DNA from: Sulfurovum sp.
GTDB taxonomy: Bacteria; Campylobacterota; Campylobacteria; Campylobacterales; Sulfurovaceae
Assembly (NCBI GenBank): GCA_015493425.1
Contig: WGDG01000113.1
Coordinates: forward strand, 1-10,536
Reading direction: 5' to 3'
DNA: 10,536 bases
Shown here: positions 1-7,400 of the stretch, one piece after another
Position numbering within the stretch: the stretch's first letter is position 1
Layout: every line of letters starts with the position of its first letter
Program-made: the position numbers and the translations under genes
The notes under the pieces: model-generated
Databases searched by the model: none
The model's input: the letters and a program-made list of their open reading frames with translations, nothing else
What the model was told of the DNA's origin: nothing

Positions 1-246
1 AGACAATACAATGTGGTGACCATTGCCGTGAATTCCGGTGATAACGCTTCAATAAAGCATTATTTGCAAGAGCATCATCTCTCGTTTAGGGTTGTTAACG
101 ATCCACAGGGAAAACTGGCAGAACGTTTCAACGTAACGGTATTTCCCACAACATTTATTTTTGATGCAAACGGCAGACGCAAGTTTACCGAAGTAGGGTA
201 CACGACGACAGCCGGTCTGCTTGCACGATTGAAACTTGCTCATTAG
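1..246 (+). CDS. Thioredoxin-fold protein, TlpA/ResA-like, C-terminal part only
   Basis: This is the last 81 codons of a gene whose 5' end lies before the window; the frame is open from base 1 and ends at TAG 244-246. The visible part alternates strand and helix as in the second half of a thioredoxin fold, and carries the diagnostic cis-proline in Val-Phe-Pro-Thr-Thr at about residue 49 of the visible fragment. This is followed by a strand (Phe-Ile-Phe-Asp) and the Asn-Gly turn found in TlpA/ResA/AhpC-TSA-type proteins. The CxxC active site would be upstream, so it cannot be checked whether this is an active thiol-disulfide oxidoreductase, nor whether it has a signal peptide or membrane anchor. 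A GTG at 13 could be read as a start, but it falls inside the fold and is unlikely to be the real one. The next gene has its own promoter, so the two are probably separate units. Confidence 0.75.
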   Translation, partial: RQYNVVTIAVNSGDNASIKHYLQEHHLSFRVVNDPQGKLAERFNVTVFPTTFIFDANGRRKFTEVGYTTTAGLLARLKLAH

Positions 247-260
247 TTTAACAAAATTTA

Positions 261-288
261 TTGTATTTGGACAGATTTTTGTTACAAT
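261..288 (+). promoter_or_regulatory. Predicted sigma-70 promoter of the glutaminase-porin unit
   Basis: An extended -10 box, TGTTACAAT, lies at 280-288 (core TACAAT 283-288). A weak -35 candidate, TTGTAT (261-266), sits 16 bases upstream. Transcription would start near 295, giving a leader of about 70 bases before the ATG at 365. No convincing riboswitch or long hairpin was seen in that leader. This is a motif-based prediction. Confidence 0.5.
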
Positions 289-364
289 ACTTCCGATGGA
301 CTACCTGTCGGCTATGCATTGCAGTGTCGACGATATCCAAAACAACCACAACAAGGGAGAAGTG

Positions 365-1444
365 ATGAGGAATAAAAAAGAGGCATTGCTGCGCAAAGGG
401 GTGATGGGACTCTCTGTTATCTGTGCGTCGCTGGTACTGGTGGGGACGGCCCCGGCTCAGGCCAAAGGTCCGGTAGCAGCACCGGCAGCGAACGTAGAGG
501 CAAAGCAGGGTGCGCTCACTGAAGCGCGGATCAATGCGGTGCTCAAAGAGGCGTACGAGAAGTTCAAGAACGACCAGGGCGGCAAGAATGCCGACTACAT
601 CAAGGCGCTGGCAGAGGTCGATTCGAAGATCTTTGGTATCACGCTTGTGACACCAAATGGTAAAGTGTACGAAATAGGGGATACCAAAGCGGAAGTCTCC
701 ATCCAGTCTATCTCCAAAGTATTCACCGCTGCGAAGGTGATCCAGGAGAAGGGTGAGAAATTCATGCAAGAGAAGATCGGTGTCAATGCGACGGGTCTGC
801 CGTTTAATTCCATTATCGCTATCGAACTGCACGGCGGAAGCGCTTCCAACCCCTTTGTCAATGCAGGTGCAATCCAGTCTACATCATGGGTAGAGGCAAA
901 AGACTCCAAAGAACGCTGGGCGAAGATCAAGCAGAATATGGATGCTTTTGCAGGAAAGAAATTGGGCTTTAACGAAAAGGTGTACCACTCTGAAGTTAAC
1001 GACAACAAGCGTAACCAGGCAATTGCTAAGCTGCTTGATGCCTACGGCAGAATGGGTTCCGATCCGCTTGAGGCGACAACGGTCTACACCAGGCAGTGTT
1101 CTGTCAACATCACCTCACACGACCTTGGTGTAATGGGTGCGACCTTCGCCAATCATGGTGTCAATCCTGTAACGGGCAAAAGGGTGATCGACAGCCAATA
1201 TGTACCGAAAATCCTTGCCATCATGGCAACGGCAGGACTGTATGACAATGCGGGCGACTGGCTCTACCTGACCGGCACTCCGGCAAAGTCCGGTGTGGGC
1301 GGGGGAATTTTGGCTATCGTTCCGGGTAAACTTGGTATCGGCGTGGTATCACCGCCGCTTGACAAGTACGGCAACTCTGTAAGAGGGCAGAAAGCTGCTG
1401 CCTACATCATCGATAAGCTGGGTCTCAACCCACTGGCGCAGTAG
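365..1444 (+). CDS. glsA: Exported (periplasmic) serine-dependent glutaminase A
   Basis: Hydrolyses L-glutamine to L-glutamate and ammonia. The 359-residue protein carries the glutaminase domain (beta-lactamase-like fold) from about residue 60 to the end. Remembered E. coli YbaS active-site positions map with a constant offset of 49: Ser115 and Lys118 (Ser-Ile-Ser-Lys), Asn166 (Val-Asn-Ala-Gly-Ala), Glu210, Asn217, Tyr241, Tyr293 (Leu-Tyr-Asp-Asn-Ala-Gly) and Val311 (Ser-Gly-Val-Gly-Gly-Gly). All are present, so it should be active. Unlike the roughly 310-residue cytoplasmic homologues it has an N-terminal extension: basic residues 2-11, a hydrophobic core 12-29 and an Ala-Gln-Ala cleavage site at 31-33, followed by an Ala/Pro-rich linker. 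It is therefore expected in the periplasm. The ATG at 365 was chosen because AGGGAGA lies just upstream (354-360) and a signal peptide follows directly; the in-frame ATG at 236 would place the promoter inside the gene. The porin follows 11 bases later, presumably in the same transcript. Confidence 0.93.
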   Translation: MRNKKEALLRKGVMGLSVICASLVLVGTAPAQAKGPVAAPAANVEAKQGALTEARINAVLKEAYEKFKNDQGGKNADYIKALAEVDSKIFGITLVTPNGKVYEIGDTKAEVSIQSISKVFTAAKVIQEKGEKFMQEKIGVNATGLPFNSIIAIELHGGSASNPFVNAGAIQSTSWVEAKDSKERWAKIKQNMDAFAGKKLGFNEKVYHSEVNDNKRNQAIAKLLDAYGRMGSDPLEATTVYTRQCSVNITSHDLGVMGATFANHGVNPVTGKRVIDSQYVPKILAIMATAGLYDNAGDWLYLTGTPAKSGVGGGILAIVPGKLGIGVVSPPLDKYGNSVRGQKAAAYIIDKLGLNPLAQ

Positions 1445-1455
1445 GGAGAGAGAAG

Positions 1456-2901
1456 ATGCAATTTGCGTACTCTAAAGTGTCTGTTCTGGTGCTCCTTGCT
1501 GTATCGGTCGGGGCATCATCACTCATGGCTTCCCAAAAACTTATAGCTTCAGAATCGAATGTCACTGACGATGACCATGCTTATGAAACAGTCATCCATG
1601 AAGATACCCAGTCTGAAGGACTGCAGGTTGGTAATGGCTGGAAAGTCTCCGGTGATATTCGTGCAGGATATCTGAATTACGATTACAGCAATGCGCCATC
1701 CCATTTTGATGTCAACGGTAAAATTGTGCCTGTCAATCCAAATGTAAATAAAGGACATGCCGATTCACGTGGTGTCTACCTGATGCCAAAAATTTCGATA
1801 ACTTCACCAAATTACAACGGTTTCAGTTTTAAAATCACGGGGGCAGGCGCTACCGATTTCGGTATCAACGATCCACTGTATGAACAGCGAAACTTTGTTT
1901 TTGATGCTGTAGAACGTAAATCGTTCGCTATTTTGCAGGAAGCGTATGTATCGTATAAGAGCCAGAATGGTGCGCATACTTTTGTTGCCGGTGCGAAAGA
2001 GACAGTCACACCGATGATCGACGCCGATGACTGGTATATGCTTGCCAACAGTTTTCAGGGGGCTTACTATCTGAATAAAAGTTTTGAGAACATTACATTT
2101 GCCGGCGGGTACTTTTACAAGATGGCTGGTGTGTGGGATAGCGGTGCCAACGGTACCCAGTGGCATACGATGAGTGATGCCAGTTTTGTGGATAGCGGAT
2201 ATAAAAAGATTGGCGGAGACGAAGGCGTCTGGACGGGTGTGTTCCAGTATGATGACGGTACACACAATTTCCAGGTATGGGACTACTATATGAAAGACTA
2301 TTACAACACTTTTTTTGTACAGTACGACTATACCGGCAAGGCGGAGAGCTTCAGCTACGATATGGGTGTACAGTTCATCGACTTTCAGGGAGTTGGAGGT
2401 TTGAAAGAGTACTATCGCGATGTACTGGGTGGTCGTGCCATTGACTACAGTATCTACTCTGTACGTCTCAATGCCAAGCATGAGACCGGCTTTGACATCG
2501 CCCTTGGTGCATCCTTCTATACCGATGGTGACGGAACAGGCGATACGCTTGGTGCATGGGGCGGCTATCCGTATTTTGCCAATGGGATGATCTTCCACTT
2601 CTTTGAAGCGGGAAGCCTGCGTAACGCCAACTCCTATAAGGCGCAGCTGGGTTACGACTTTGGCAAGCAGGGGATTGACGGACTCTGGATAGGGGCGCGC
2701 TATACCTATTTTGACCTTGACCCTCAGTACTCCAAATCTTCACTCAACGGGGAAGGGCAGGAGTATCAGAAGCAGTACGGTCTACGCGTCAGCTATAACC
2801 ACCCAAGCGGTTTTTACTTCACAGGTACCTATGAGTTTGTCGATCTTGACCAACAGCCTGATATTTCTGCACTCAGACTCATTGGCGGGTATAAGTTCTG
2901 A
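1456..2901 (+). CDS. Outer-membrane porin, Campylobacterota Opr/OprD-like type
   Basis: A 481-residue protein with a signal peptide (Lys7, hydrophobic stretch 8-24, likely cleavage after Ala25 in Ser-Leu-Met-Ala). The mature part is rich in Tyr, Phe, Trp and Gly with alternating polar and hydrophobic residues typical of beta-barrel strands, and it ends in Gly-Gly-Tyr-Lys-Phe, a C-terminal phenylalanine of the kind used as the outer-membrane assembly signal. Length and composition resemble porins of Sulfurimonas and Sulfurovum that are usually labelled Opr or OprD family. The start is supported by GGAGAG at 1445-1450, five bases before the ATG. It is 11 bases downstream of the glutaminase gene with no terminator between, so co-expression is likely. 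A role in admitting glutamine or other amino acids to the periplasmic glutaminase is inferred from this pairing alone; the substrate cannot be read from the sequence. Assignment as a porin is firm, the subfamily less so. Confidence 0.8.
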   Translation: MQFAYSKVSVLVLLAVSVGASSLMASQKLIASESNVTDDDHAYETVIHEDTQSEGLQVGNGWKVSGDIRAGYLNYDYSNAPSHFDVNGKIVPVNPNVNKGHADSRGVYLMPKISITSPNYNGFSFKITGAGATDFGINDPLYEQRNFVFDAVERKSFAILQEAYVSYKSQNGAHTFVAGAKETVTPMIDADDWYMLANSFQGAYYLNKSFENITFAGGYFYKMAGVWDSGANGTQWHTMSDASFVDSGYKKIGGDEGVWTGVFQYDDGTHNFQVWDYYMKDYYNTFFVQYDYTGKAESFSYDMGVQFIDFQGVGGLKEYYRDVLGGRAIDYSIYSVRLNAKHETGFDIALGASFYTDGDGTGDTLGAWGGYPYFANGMIFHFFEAGSLRNANSYKAQLGYDFGKQGIDGLWIGARYTYFDLDPQYSKSSLNGEGQEYQKQYGLRVSYNHPSGFYFTGTYEFVDLDQQPDISALRLIGGYKF

Positions 2902-2938
2902 ATGATACAGTTGGTGAAAGAAGGAATTGGGAGGAGAT

Positions 2939-2970
2939 GCAAAACGAAACTTTCTGAGTTTAGTGTTTGC
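2939..2970 (+). other. Imperfect hairpin downstream of the porin
   Basis: GCAAAACGAAACT (2939-2951) pairs with AGTTTAGTGTTTGC (2957-2970) around a five-base loop, giving about 12 base pairs with one bulge and one mismatch. It lies 38 bases after the porin stop, where a transcript end is expected, but no run of T follows. It may protect the mRNA 3' end or act as a weak or factor-dependent terminator. It could also be chance. Confidence 0.3.
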
Positions 2971-3002
2971 CGTATGTATGATGCGCTTTAAAAAAAGAAG
3001 AG

Positions 3003-3008
3003 TAAAAT
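3003..3008 (+). promoter_or_regulatory. Possible -10 box upstream of yjdM
   Basis: TAAAAT lies 34 bases before the ATG at 3042, in an A-rich stretch. It is placed where a start site near 3015 would give a short leader holding the AAGGAA ribosome binding site (3031-3036). No -35 box is visible. The assignment is weak. Confidence 0.3.
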
Positions 3009-3041
3009 ACGTCCACAATAATCTTTTACAAAGGAAATTTT

Positions 3042-3386
3042 ATGGAAAACATTCCAAATTGTCCAAAGTGCGGCAGTGAGTACACCTATGAAGACGGCGA
3101 TCTCTACATCTGTCCGGAGTGTGCATACGAATGGAGCAAAAGTGAAGCTGAAGAGGCGGAATCAGGATTGGTTGTCAAAGATGCCAACGGCAACATTCTT
3201 CAAGACGGCGATACTGTTACTGTTATCAAAGACCTCAAGGTTAAAGGAAGCAGCGGCGGTATTAAAGTCGGTACCAAGATCAAGGGAATTCGTCTGGTTG
3301 AGGGGAGTGACGGTCATAACATTGACTGCAAAGTGCCTGGTGTAGGTGCGATCAAACTCAAGCAGGAGTTTGTCAAAAAGGCGTAA
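3042..3386 (+). CDS. yjdM: YjdM/PhnA-family zinc-ribbon protein
   Basis: A 114-residue protein matching the full length of E. coli YjdM (formerly PhnA, about 111 residues). The N-terminal zinc ribbon uses Cys7, Cys10, Cys24 and Cys27 (Cys-Pro-Lys-Cys and Cys-Pro-Glu-Cys). The C-terminal SH3-like domain (about residues 45-114) has the family signatures Val-Lys-Asp-Ala-Asn-Gly-Asn, Ile-Lys-Asp-Leu-Lys-Val-Lys-Gly-Ser-Ser and His-Asn-Ile-Asp-Cys-Lys. The old name links the family to alkylphosphonate use, but E. coli YjdM is not required for that, its molecular role is unknown, and no phosphonate gene is nearby here. It should not be confused with the phosphonoacetate hydrolase also called PhnA. 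The ATG is preceded by AAGGAA at 3031-3036. The stop codon lies in the loop of the terminator hairpin that closes the gene. Confidence 0.93.
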   Translation: MENIPNCPKCGSEYTYEDGDLYICPECAYEWSKSEAEEAESGLVVKDANGNILQDGDTVTVIKDLKVKGSSGGIKVGTKIKGIRLVEGSDGHNIDCKVPGVGAIKLKQEFVKKA

Positions 3387-3395
3387 GCCTTTTTG
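3374..3395 (+). terminator. Bidirectional intrinsic terminator between yjdM and the lipoprotein gene
   Basis: A perfect nine-base-pair stem, CAAAAAGGC (3374-3382) with GCCTTTTTG (3387-3395), closes on the four-base loop GTAA. The run of T on the right arm and the run of A on the left arm let it act in both directions: for yjdM on the + strand and for the converging lipoprotein gene, whose stop is at 3406-3408 on the minus strand. The yjdM stop codon TAA (3384-3386) lies in the loop. Confidence 0.8.
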
Positions 3396-3405
3396 CTGCA
3401 GCACT

Positions 3406-3582
3406 TTAGTTTTTATAGGTGTCGAGCATCGTATCCTGCTGCTCCTGGAGTGCCTGTTTCTGCTGATAGACAGCCTTATCGTGTTCTGTTGCGGGCGGTG
3501 TGTCAGAGGACTGTAAACTAAACTCCGAACATCCGTTAAAAAGCAGTGCGGCAATTGTTGCTGCGAAAAGTGTTTTTATCAT
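3406..3582 (-). CDS. Small putative lipoprotein, unknown function
   Basis: A 58-residue protein with a lipoprotein signal: Lys3, a hydrophobic stretch from residue 5 to 15, then Phe-Asn-Gly-Cys with the acylated cysteine at 18. The box has Phe at -3 rather than the usual Leu, which is acceptable by eye. Ser at +2 suggests outer-membrane sorting. The remaining 40 residues are polar, and positions about 38-54 form a glutamine-rich run with helix-like spacing (several Gln, Lys and Glu); no domain is recognised. The ATG at 3582 was preferred over an in-frame ATG at 3597 because AAGGA (3594-3590 on the minus strand) lies seven bases before it; the longer form would place this site inside the gene. 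It starts 59 bases after the recO stop on the same strand and may be read from the recO promoter. A terminator shared with yjdM follows its stop. Confidence 0.65.
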   Translation of the reverse strand: MIKTLFAATIAALLFNGCSEFSLQSSDTPPATEHDKAVYQQKQALQEQQDTMLDTYKN

Positions 3583-3598
3583 ACTGAAATCCTTCATA

Positions 3599-3621
3599 GG
3601 TTATGTGCGCAAAGCATAACC
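3599..3621. repeat. Inverted repeat between recO and the lipoprotein gene
   Basis: GGTTATG (3599-3605) and CATAACC (3615-3621) are perfect seven-base complements around a nine-base spacer. In the minus-strand transcript this hairpin would sit just upstream of the lipoprotein ribosome binding site. There is no T run on either side, so it is not an obvious terminator; it could be a processing or regulatory hairpin, or a protein-binding dyad. Confidence 0.4.
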
Positions 3622-3641
3622 AATCTTCCCTGAAATCCACG

Positions 3642-4259
3642 CTAAAACCCCTTCATCACTATGTCAAAGAGTATATCCACCTCATGGTCGTCAAGAAAGA
3701 CTGTCTTTTTGTTTTTGAAAAAATCAAGTATTTTTTTTGTCGGCAGTGCAGCGGCGTAGATACAGTGCGGATGTGCCGGTTTGAACGCCTGCATCAGGGC
3801 AATCTCCTCTTCTATACGACTTTCACAGATGTAGCAGTGCTCTTCGGGGTAGAGCCGTCCTTCAAAATCGAGCAGTTTGATGTAACTTTCACAAACAATG
3901 CGTTTGGGGTTTTGTCGGTGCCATTTTTTGGCAGCATCCAGCAGAAGATCAAAATAAAATGGGTCAAGTTCATCGGCATCTTTGAGATGCGGTTCAAACT
4001 TTTGTATGAAGTTGTGCCAAAGCATCAGGCGGTTACGTTCAAACATCCATGGAAAACCAAGATGCGACAGTGAACGCAGTCTCGGAAGAAACCTGCCGTC
4101 TTCACCTTCGACTTCAAAATCAATGAGGTTTCCCAGCTGCAGAATGGAATGCCGCGCACCGTAAAAACGATAGTAGGTTCTGATATGACTGTGTGTCAAA
4201 ACAAGGGCAATGGAGTCTTCGTTCTTGGCTTTTCGCACACGTAAAATGAACCCTTTGAT
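3642..4259 (-). CDS. recO: DNA recombination and repair protein RecO, Campylobacterota type
   Basis: RecO loads RecA onto SSB-coated DNA together with RecR in the RecFOR pathway. The protein has about 205 residues, shorter than E. coli RecO (about 240) and typical of the reduced RecO I remember from Sulfurimonas and its relatives. Shared blocks include Tyr-Arg-Phe-Tyr-Gly-Ala-Arg-His, His-Leu-Gly-Phe-Pro-Trp, Lys-Trp-x-x-Gln-Asn-Pro-Lys-Arg and a cysteine pair, Cys-Tyr-Ile-Cys-Glu-Ser, followed by Pro-His-Cys, which may bind zinc. The start is unusual. The conserved first strand, Lys-Gly-Phe-Ile-Leu-Arg-Val, is encoded in frame upstream of the first GTG (4238). It is preceded by an ATC codon at 4259-4257, where the family has Met, with AGGAG seven bases before it (4271-4267). 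No ATG, GTG or TTG exists in frame between this and the promoter. The product is sure; the start is inferred. Confidence 0.85.
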   Translation of the reverse strand: MKGFILRVRKAKNEDSIALVLTHSHIRTYYRFYGARHSILQLGNLIDFEVEGEDGRFLPRLRSLSHLGFPWMFERNRLMLWHNFIQKFEPHLKDADELDPFYFDLLLDAAKKWHRQNPKRIVCESYIKLLDFEGRLYPEEHCYICESRIEEEIALMQAFKPAHPHCIYAAALPTKKILDFFKNKKTVFLDDHEVDILFDIVMKGF

Positions 4260-4292
4260 GCAGACGCTCCTGTTTGATTTTATCTTGAAACG

Positions 4293-4298
4293 ATTATA
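4293..4298 (-). promoter_or_regulatory. Predicted recO promoter (-10 box)
   Basis: A consensus TATAAT is read on the minus strand from 4298 to 4293. A start near 4286 would give a leader of about 27 bases containing the AGGAG site of recO. No clear -35 hexamer is seen, which is common in this phylum. Confidence 0.55.
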
Positions 4299-4385
4299 GT
4301 GCGTTTTGGGTTAAAAAGAGTCGCTCTTCCGGGCTGAGGGGCACTTCTTGCTATGTGGTTAAAGGAGTTCTAACGTATATTTAAG

Positions 4386-4391
4386 TATAAT
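4386..4391 (+). promoter_or_regulatory. Predicted gltB promoter (-10 box)
   Basis: A consensus TATAAT at 4386-4391 lies in an AT-rich stretch with TTTAAG just before it. Transcription would begin near 4398, giving a leader of about 53 bases to the ATG at 4451. There is no -35 consensus at the expected position. The gltB ribosome binding site is AAGG at 4440-4443. Confidence 0.6.
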
Positions 4392-4405
4392 CATCCCCAT
4401 TTCAG

Positions 4406-4428
4406 ACGCTTATACAAGGGCGTTTTTT
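4406..4428 (+). terminator. Terminator-like hairpin in the gltB leader, possible attenuator
   Basis: ACGCTT (4406-4411) can pair with AAGGGCGT (4416-4423) with a small bulge, and six T residues follow directly (4423-4428). The shape resembles a short intrinsic terminator lying between the predicted start site and the coding region. The stem is weak (about six pairs), so it may be incidental. Confidence 0.3.
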
Positions 4429-4450
4429 CATTTTAATTCAAGGTTGGACT

Positions 4451-7400
4451 ATGAGAGATCTCTATACTTCATTTAAAGACAATTGTGGATTCGGGCTGCT
4501 ATGCTCTATCGACAATACACCGTCACATCAAAACCTCGAGGATGCCGTTACCGCACTTTCGCGTATGATGCACCGCGGCGCGATTGCTGCTGATGGAAAG
4601 ACGGGGGACGGTTCCGGACTGCTGCTCTCCATGCCCAAAAGTTTCTTTGAAAAGAAGGCTTCCGAAGCGGGTATCGATTTGCCTGAACAGTATGGTGTAG
4701 CAATGGTTTTCTCCCGGAATGAAAACGATTTTGCCATTATTGAAAAAGTGTGTCACAACAATGACCTTGAAGTGGTCTATACCCGTACCGTTCCTGTTGA
4801 CACCAATGCACTCGGTGAGCAGGCACTCTCTACCCTTCCAACCATCAAACAGGTTTTTGTCGCACCACAGGGTGTCGTTGCTTCCGAACGTTTCGACGCG
4901 CTGCTTTATCTTTCCCGTAAAGAGATCGAGCATGAACTCAAACACGACAGAGATTTTTACATTCCTTCCTTCTCATCCAAAGTGGTCTCCTACAAGGGAC
5001 TGGTCATGCCTACACATATCAAAGAGTTTTACCAGGATCTTGCAGATGAAGATTTCAAAATCTCTTTCTGCCTTTTCCACCAGCGTTTCTCTACCAATAC
5101 ACTGCCTGAATGGAGACTGGCACAGCCGTTCAGAATGATCGCCCACAACGGTGAGATCAACTCTGTAACAGCCAACCGCTTTAATGTGAAGGCGAAAATG
5201 GCTGCGGTGAAGTCCACCGTCTTTACAGATGAAGAGATGAAACGTCTGACCGATGTCATCCAGGACGGTATGAGTGACTCGGCAAGCCTCGACAACTTTA
5301 TGGAGTTCTTGCGTGTGAACGGTGTCGACTTCTTCAAAGCGGCACGTTCGCTCATTCCTGCGCCATGGCATAATGCATCACAGATGGATGGTGACCTTCG
5401 AGCCTTCTATGAGTATGCGAGTACCTGCTTTGAACCATGGGACGGACCTGCTGCGGTGAGTATGACCGATGGTCGTTATATCGGGTGTGTGCTTGACAGA
5501 AACGGTTTGAGACCTTCAAAGTATATTGTCACTACCGATAACCGCCTGCTGATCTCTTCGGAGTATGGGGTACTTCAAATTCCAGAAGAGCAGATTGTAG
5601 AGCGCGGCCGTCTACAGTCAGGTGAGATGATGGGGGTTGACCTCAAGTACGGTAAAGTGCTGAAATCCAAAGATATAGACGACTACATCAAATCGATGCA
5701 CCCATACAACAAATGGCTGGGTGAAAATATGAGCTACCTGCAGGAGTATGTTCCCAATACCAAAGTAGACAAAGTTTCCACAGATCATAAAGAGATGGAA
5801 GCCAAGCAGCGCTATTTCAACTTTACACTCGAAGTGATGCGTGAAGTGATCAAACCGATGGTACTCGAGGGGAAAGAGACTACCGGTGCAATGGGTGATG
5901 ACACGCCGATAGCAGCGTTCTCTACCCATCAGCGTAACTTCACCGATTTCTTTAAACAGAAGTTCGCACAGGTCACCAACCCGCCAATCGACCCTATCCG
6001 TGAAAAGACTGTTACCAGTCTCAATACCGGATTTGGTGAAATACGCAATGTACTTTCAGATGATGCAGAGCATGCGAAGCGTCTTAAAACGGTACTACCG
6101 GTGATGTCAGCAGAGAAATTTGCTATCTTGCAGGAGTTTGGAACAGAGGGGAATGAAAAATATGACCCTGCATACAAAGTTGCCAGTTATGATACTACCT
6201 ATACCCATGACCTTAAAAAAAGCCTCGATGCGCTTGTAGAAAAAATTGTTGCAGATGTCCGTGACAATGGCATCAGAACGGTTATTCTTGATGACAGAAA
6301 CCTTTCTGTCGAAACAAAAGTTATGCCGATGGTGATGGTTATCGGACGCTTAAGTCAGGTACTGCTTGATGCGAAGCTGAGACACCTTGTCAGTATTGTG
6401 GCTGCGACCGGAGAAGTATTTGACCCACACTCTGCAGCCTGTATGATCGGTTATGGTGCGGCAGCGATCTACCCATATTTGCTTTACTACACTGTCGAGC
6501 AACTGATGAAAGACGAGACAGATGATATGGCAATGACACTCAGACGTGTCAGACGTGCCATGGGTGCCGGACTGCTCAAAATTATGTCCAAAATGGGAAT
6601 TTCAACGATCTCTTCCTACCGGAATTCCAAACTTTTCGATGTTATCGGTCTGAGTGACGAGATTGTCAGTGAGTGTTTCAACGGTTCGGTAGGCCTGCTC
6701 AAAGGGCTGGGGTATGAAGATATTGACCAGCGCCTCAATACCTATCATGACCGTGCCTATACCGATGAATTTGAAGGCAAAAAGAATGCGCTTTACAAAG
6801 GCGGATTCTACAAGTACAAAAGAGGCGAAGAGTATCATGACTTCTCAAGACCGGTCATCTCTGCCATTCAAAAAGCGGCAGAAACAGGCAGCAAAGAGGA
6901 TTACAAAAAGCTCTCGGACATGATCGACAATCGTGACAAGAAGTTCATCCGTGACTTCTATGAGCTTAATTCTCCAAGAGAACCTATCAGTATCGATGAG
7001 GTGGAGCCGGTTGAAGAGATTTTCAAACGCTTCTCTTCTGCGGCAATGTCTATGGGGTCGATTTCCCAAGAGGCACATGAAGTGCTTGCCGAAGCGCTCA
7101 ATACTCTTGGCGGAAAATCCAACTCCGGTGAGGGTGGGGAAGACCCTGCGCGTTACGGTACTATCAAGAACTCCAAGATCAAACAGATCGCATCGGGACG
7201 TTTCGGGGTAACACCGGAGTATCTGCGTTCGGCTGAGGAGATCCAGATCAAAGTAGCACAGGGTGCCAAACCGGGTGAGGGCGGACAGCTTCCTGGAAGC
7301 AAGGTTTCTCCACTCATCGCTTCATTGCGTTATACCAAACCGGGTGTGACCCTTATTTCGCCACCGCCGCACCATGATATTTACTCTATCGAAGACCTTG

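Noticed and set aside
236..364. In-frame upstream extension of the glutaminase from an ATG at 236
   Set aside because: It overlaps the previous gene, spans the predicted promoter, lacks a ribosome binding site and would bury the signal peptide 43 residues inside the protein.
1804..2598. Minus-strand open frame of 264 codons opposite the porin
   Set aside because: The porin strand has a signal peptide, C-terminal Phe and barrel pattern; the opposite frame shows no recognisable domain.
3603..4073. Plus-strand open frame of 156 codons opposite recO
   Set aside because: The minus strand encodes conserved RecO blocks over the same bases; the plus frame has no ribosome binding site and no known motif.
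4316..4328. Small perfect hairpin AAGAG-TCG-CTCTT in the recO-gltB intergenic region
   Set aside because: Five pairs with a three-base loop and no T run; this is expected by chance and lies upstream of both predicted transcripts.
4337..4352. Sigma-54-like promoter upstream of gltB (GG, ten bases, GC, with TTGCT)
   Set aside because: The GG-N10-GC spacing fits, but the -24 half matches the consensus poorly, and a consensus TATAAT lies closer to the gene. Sigma-54 in this phylum mostly serves flagellar genes.
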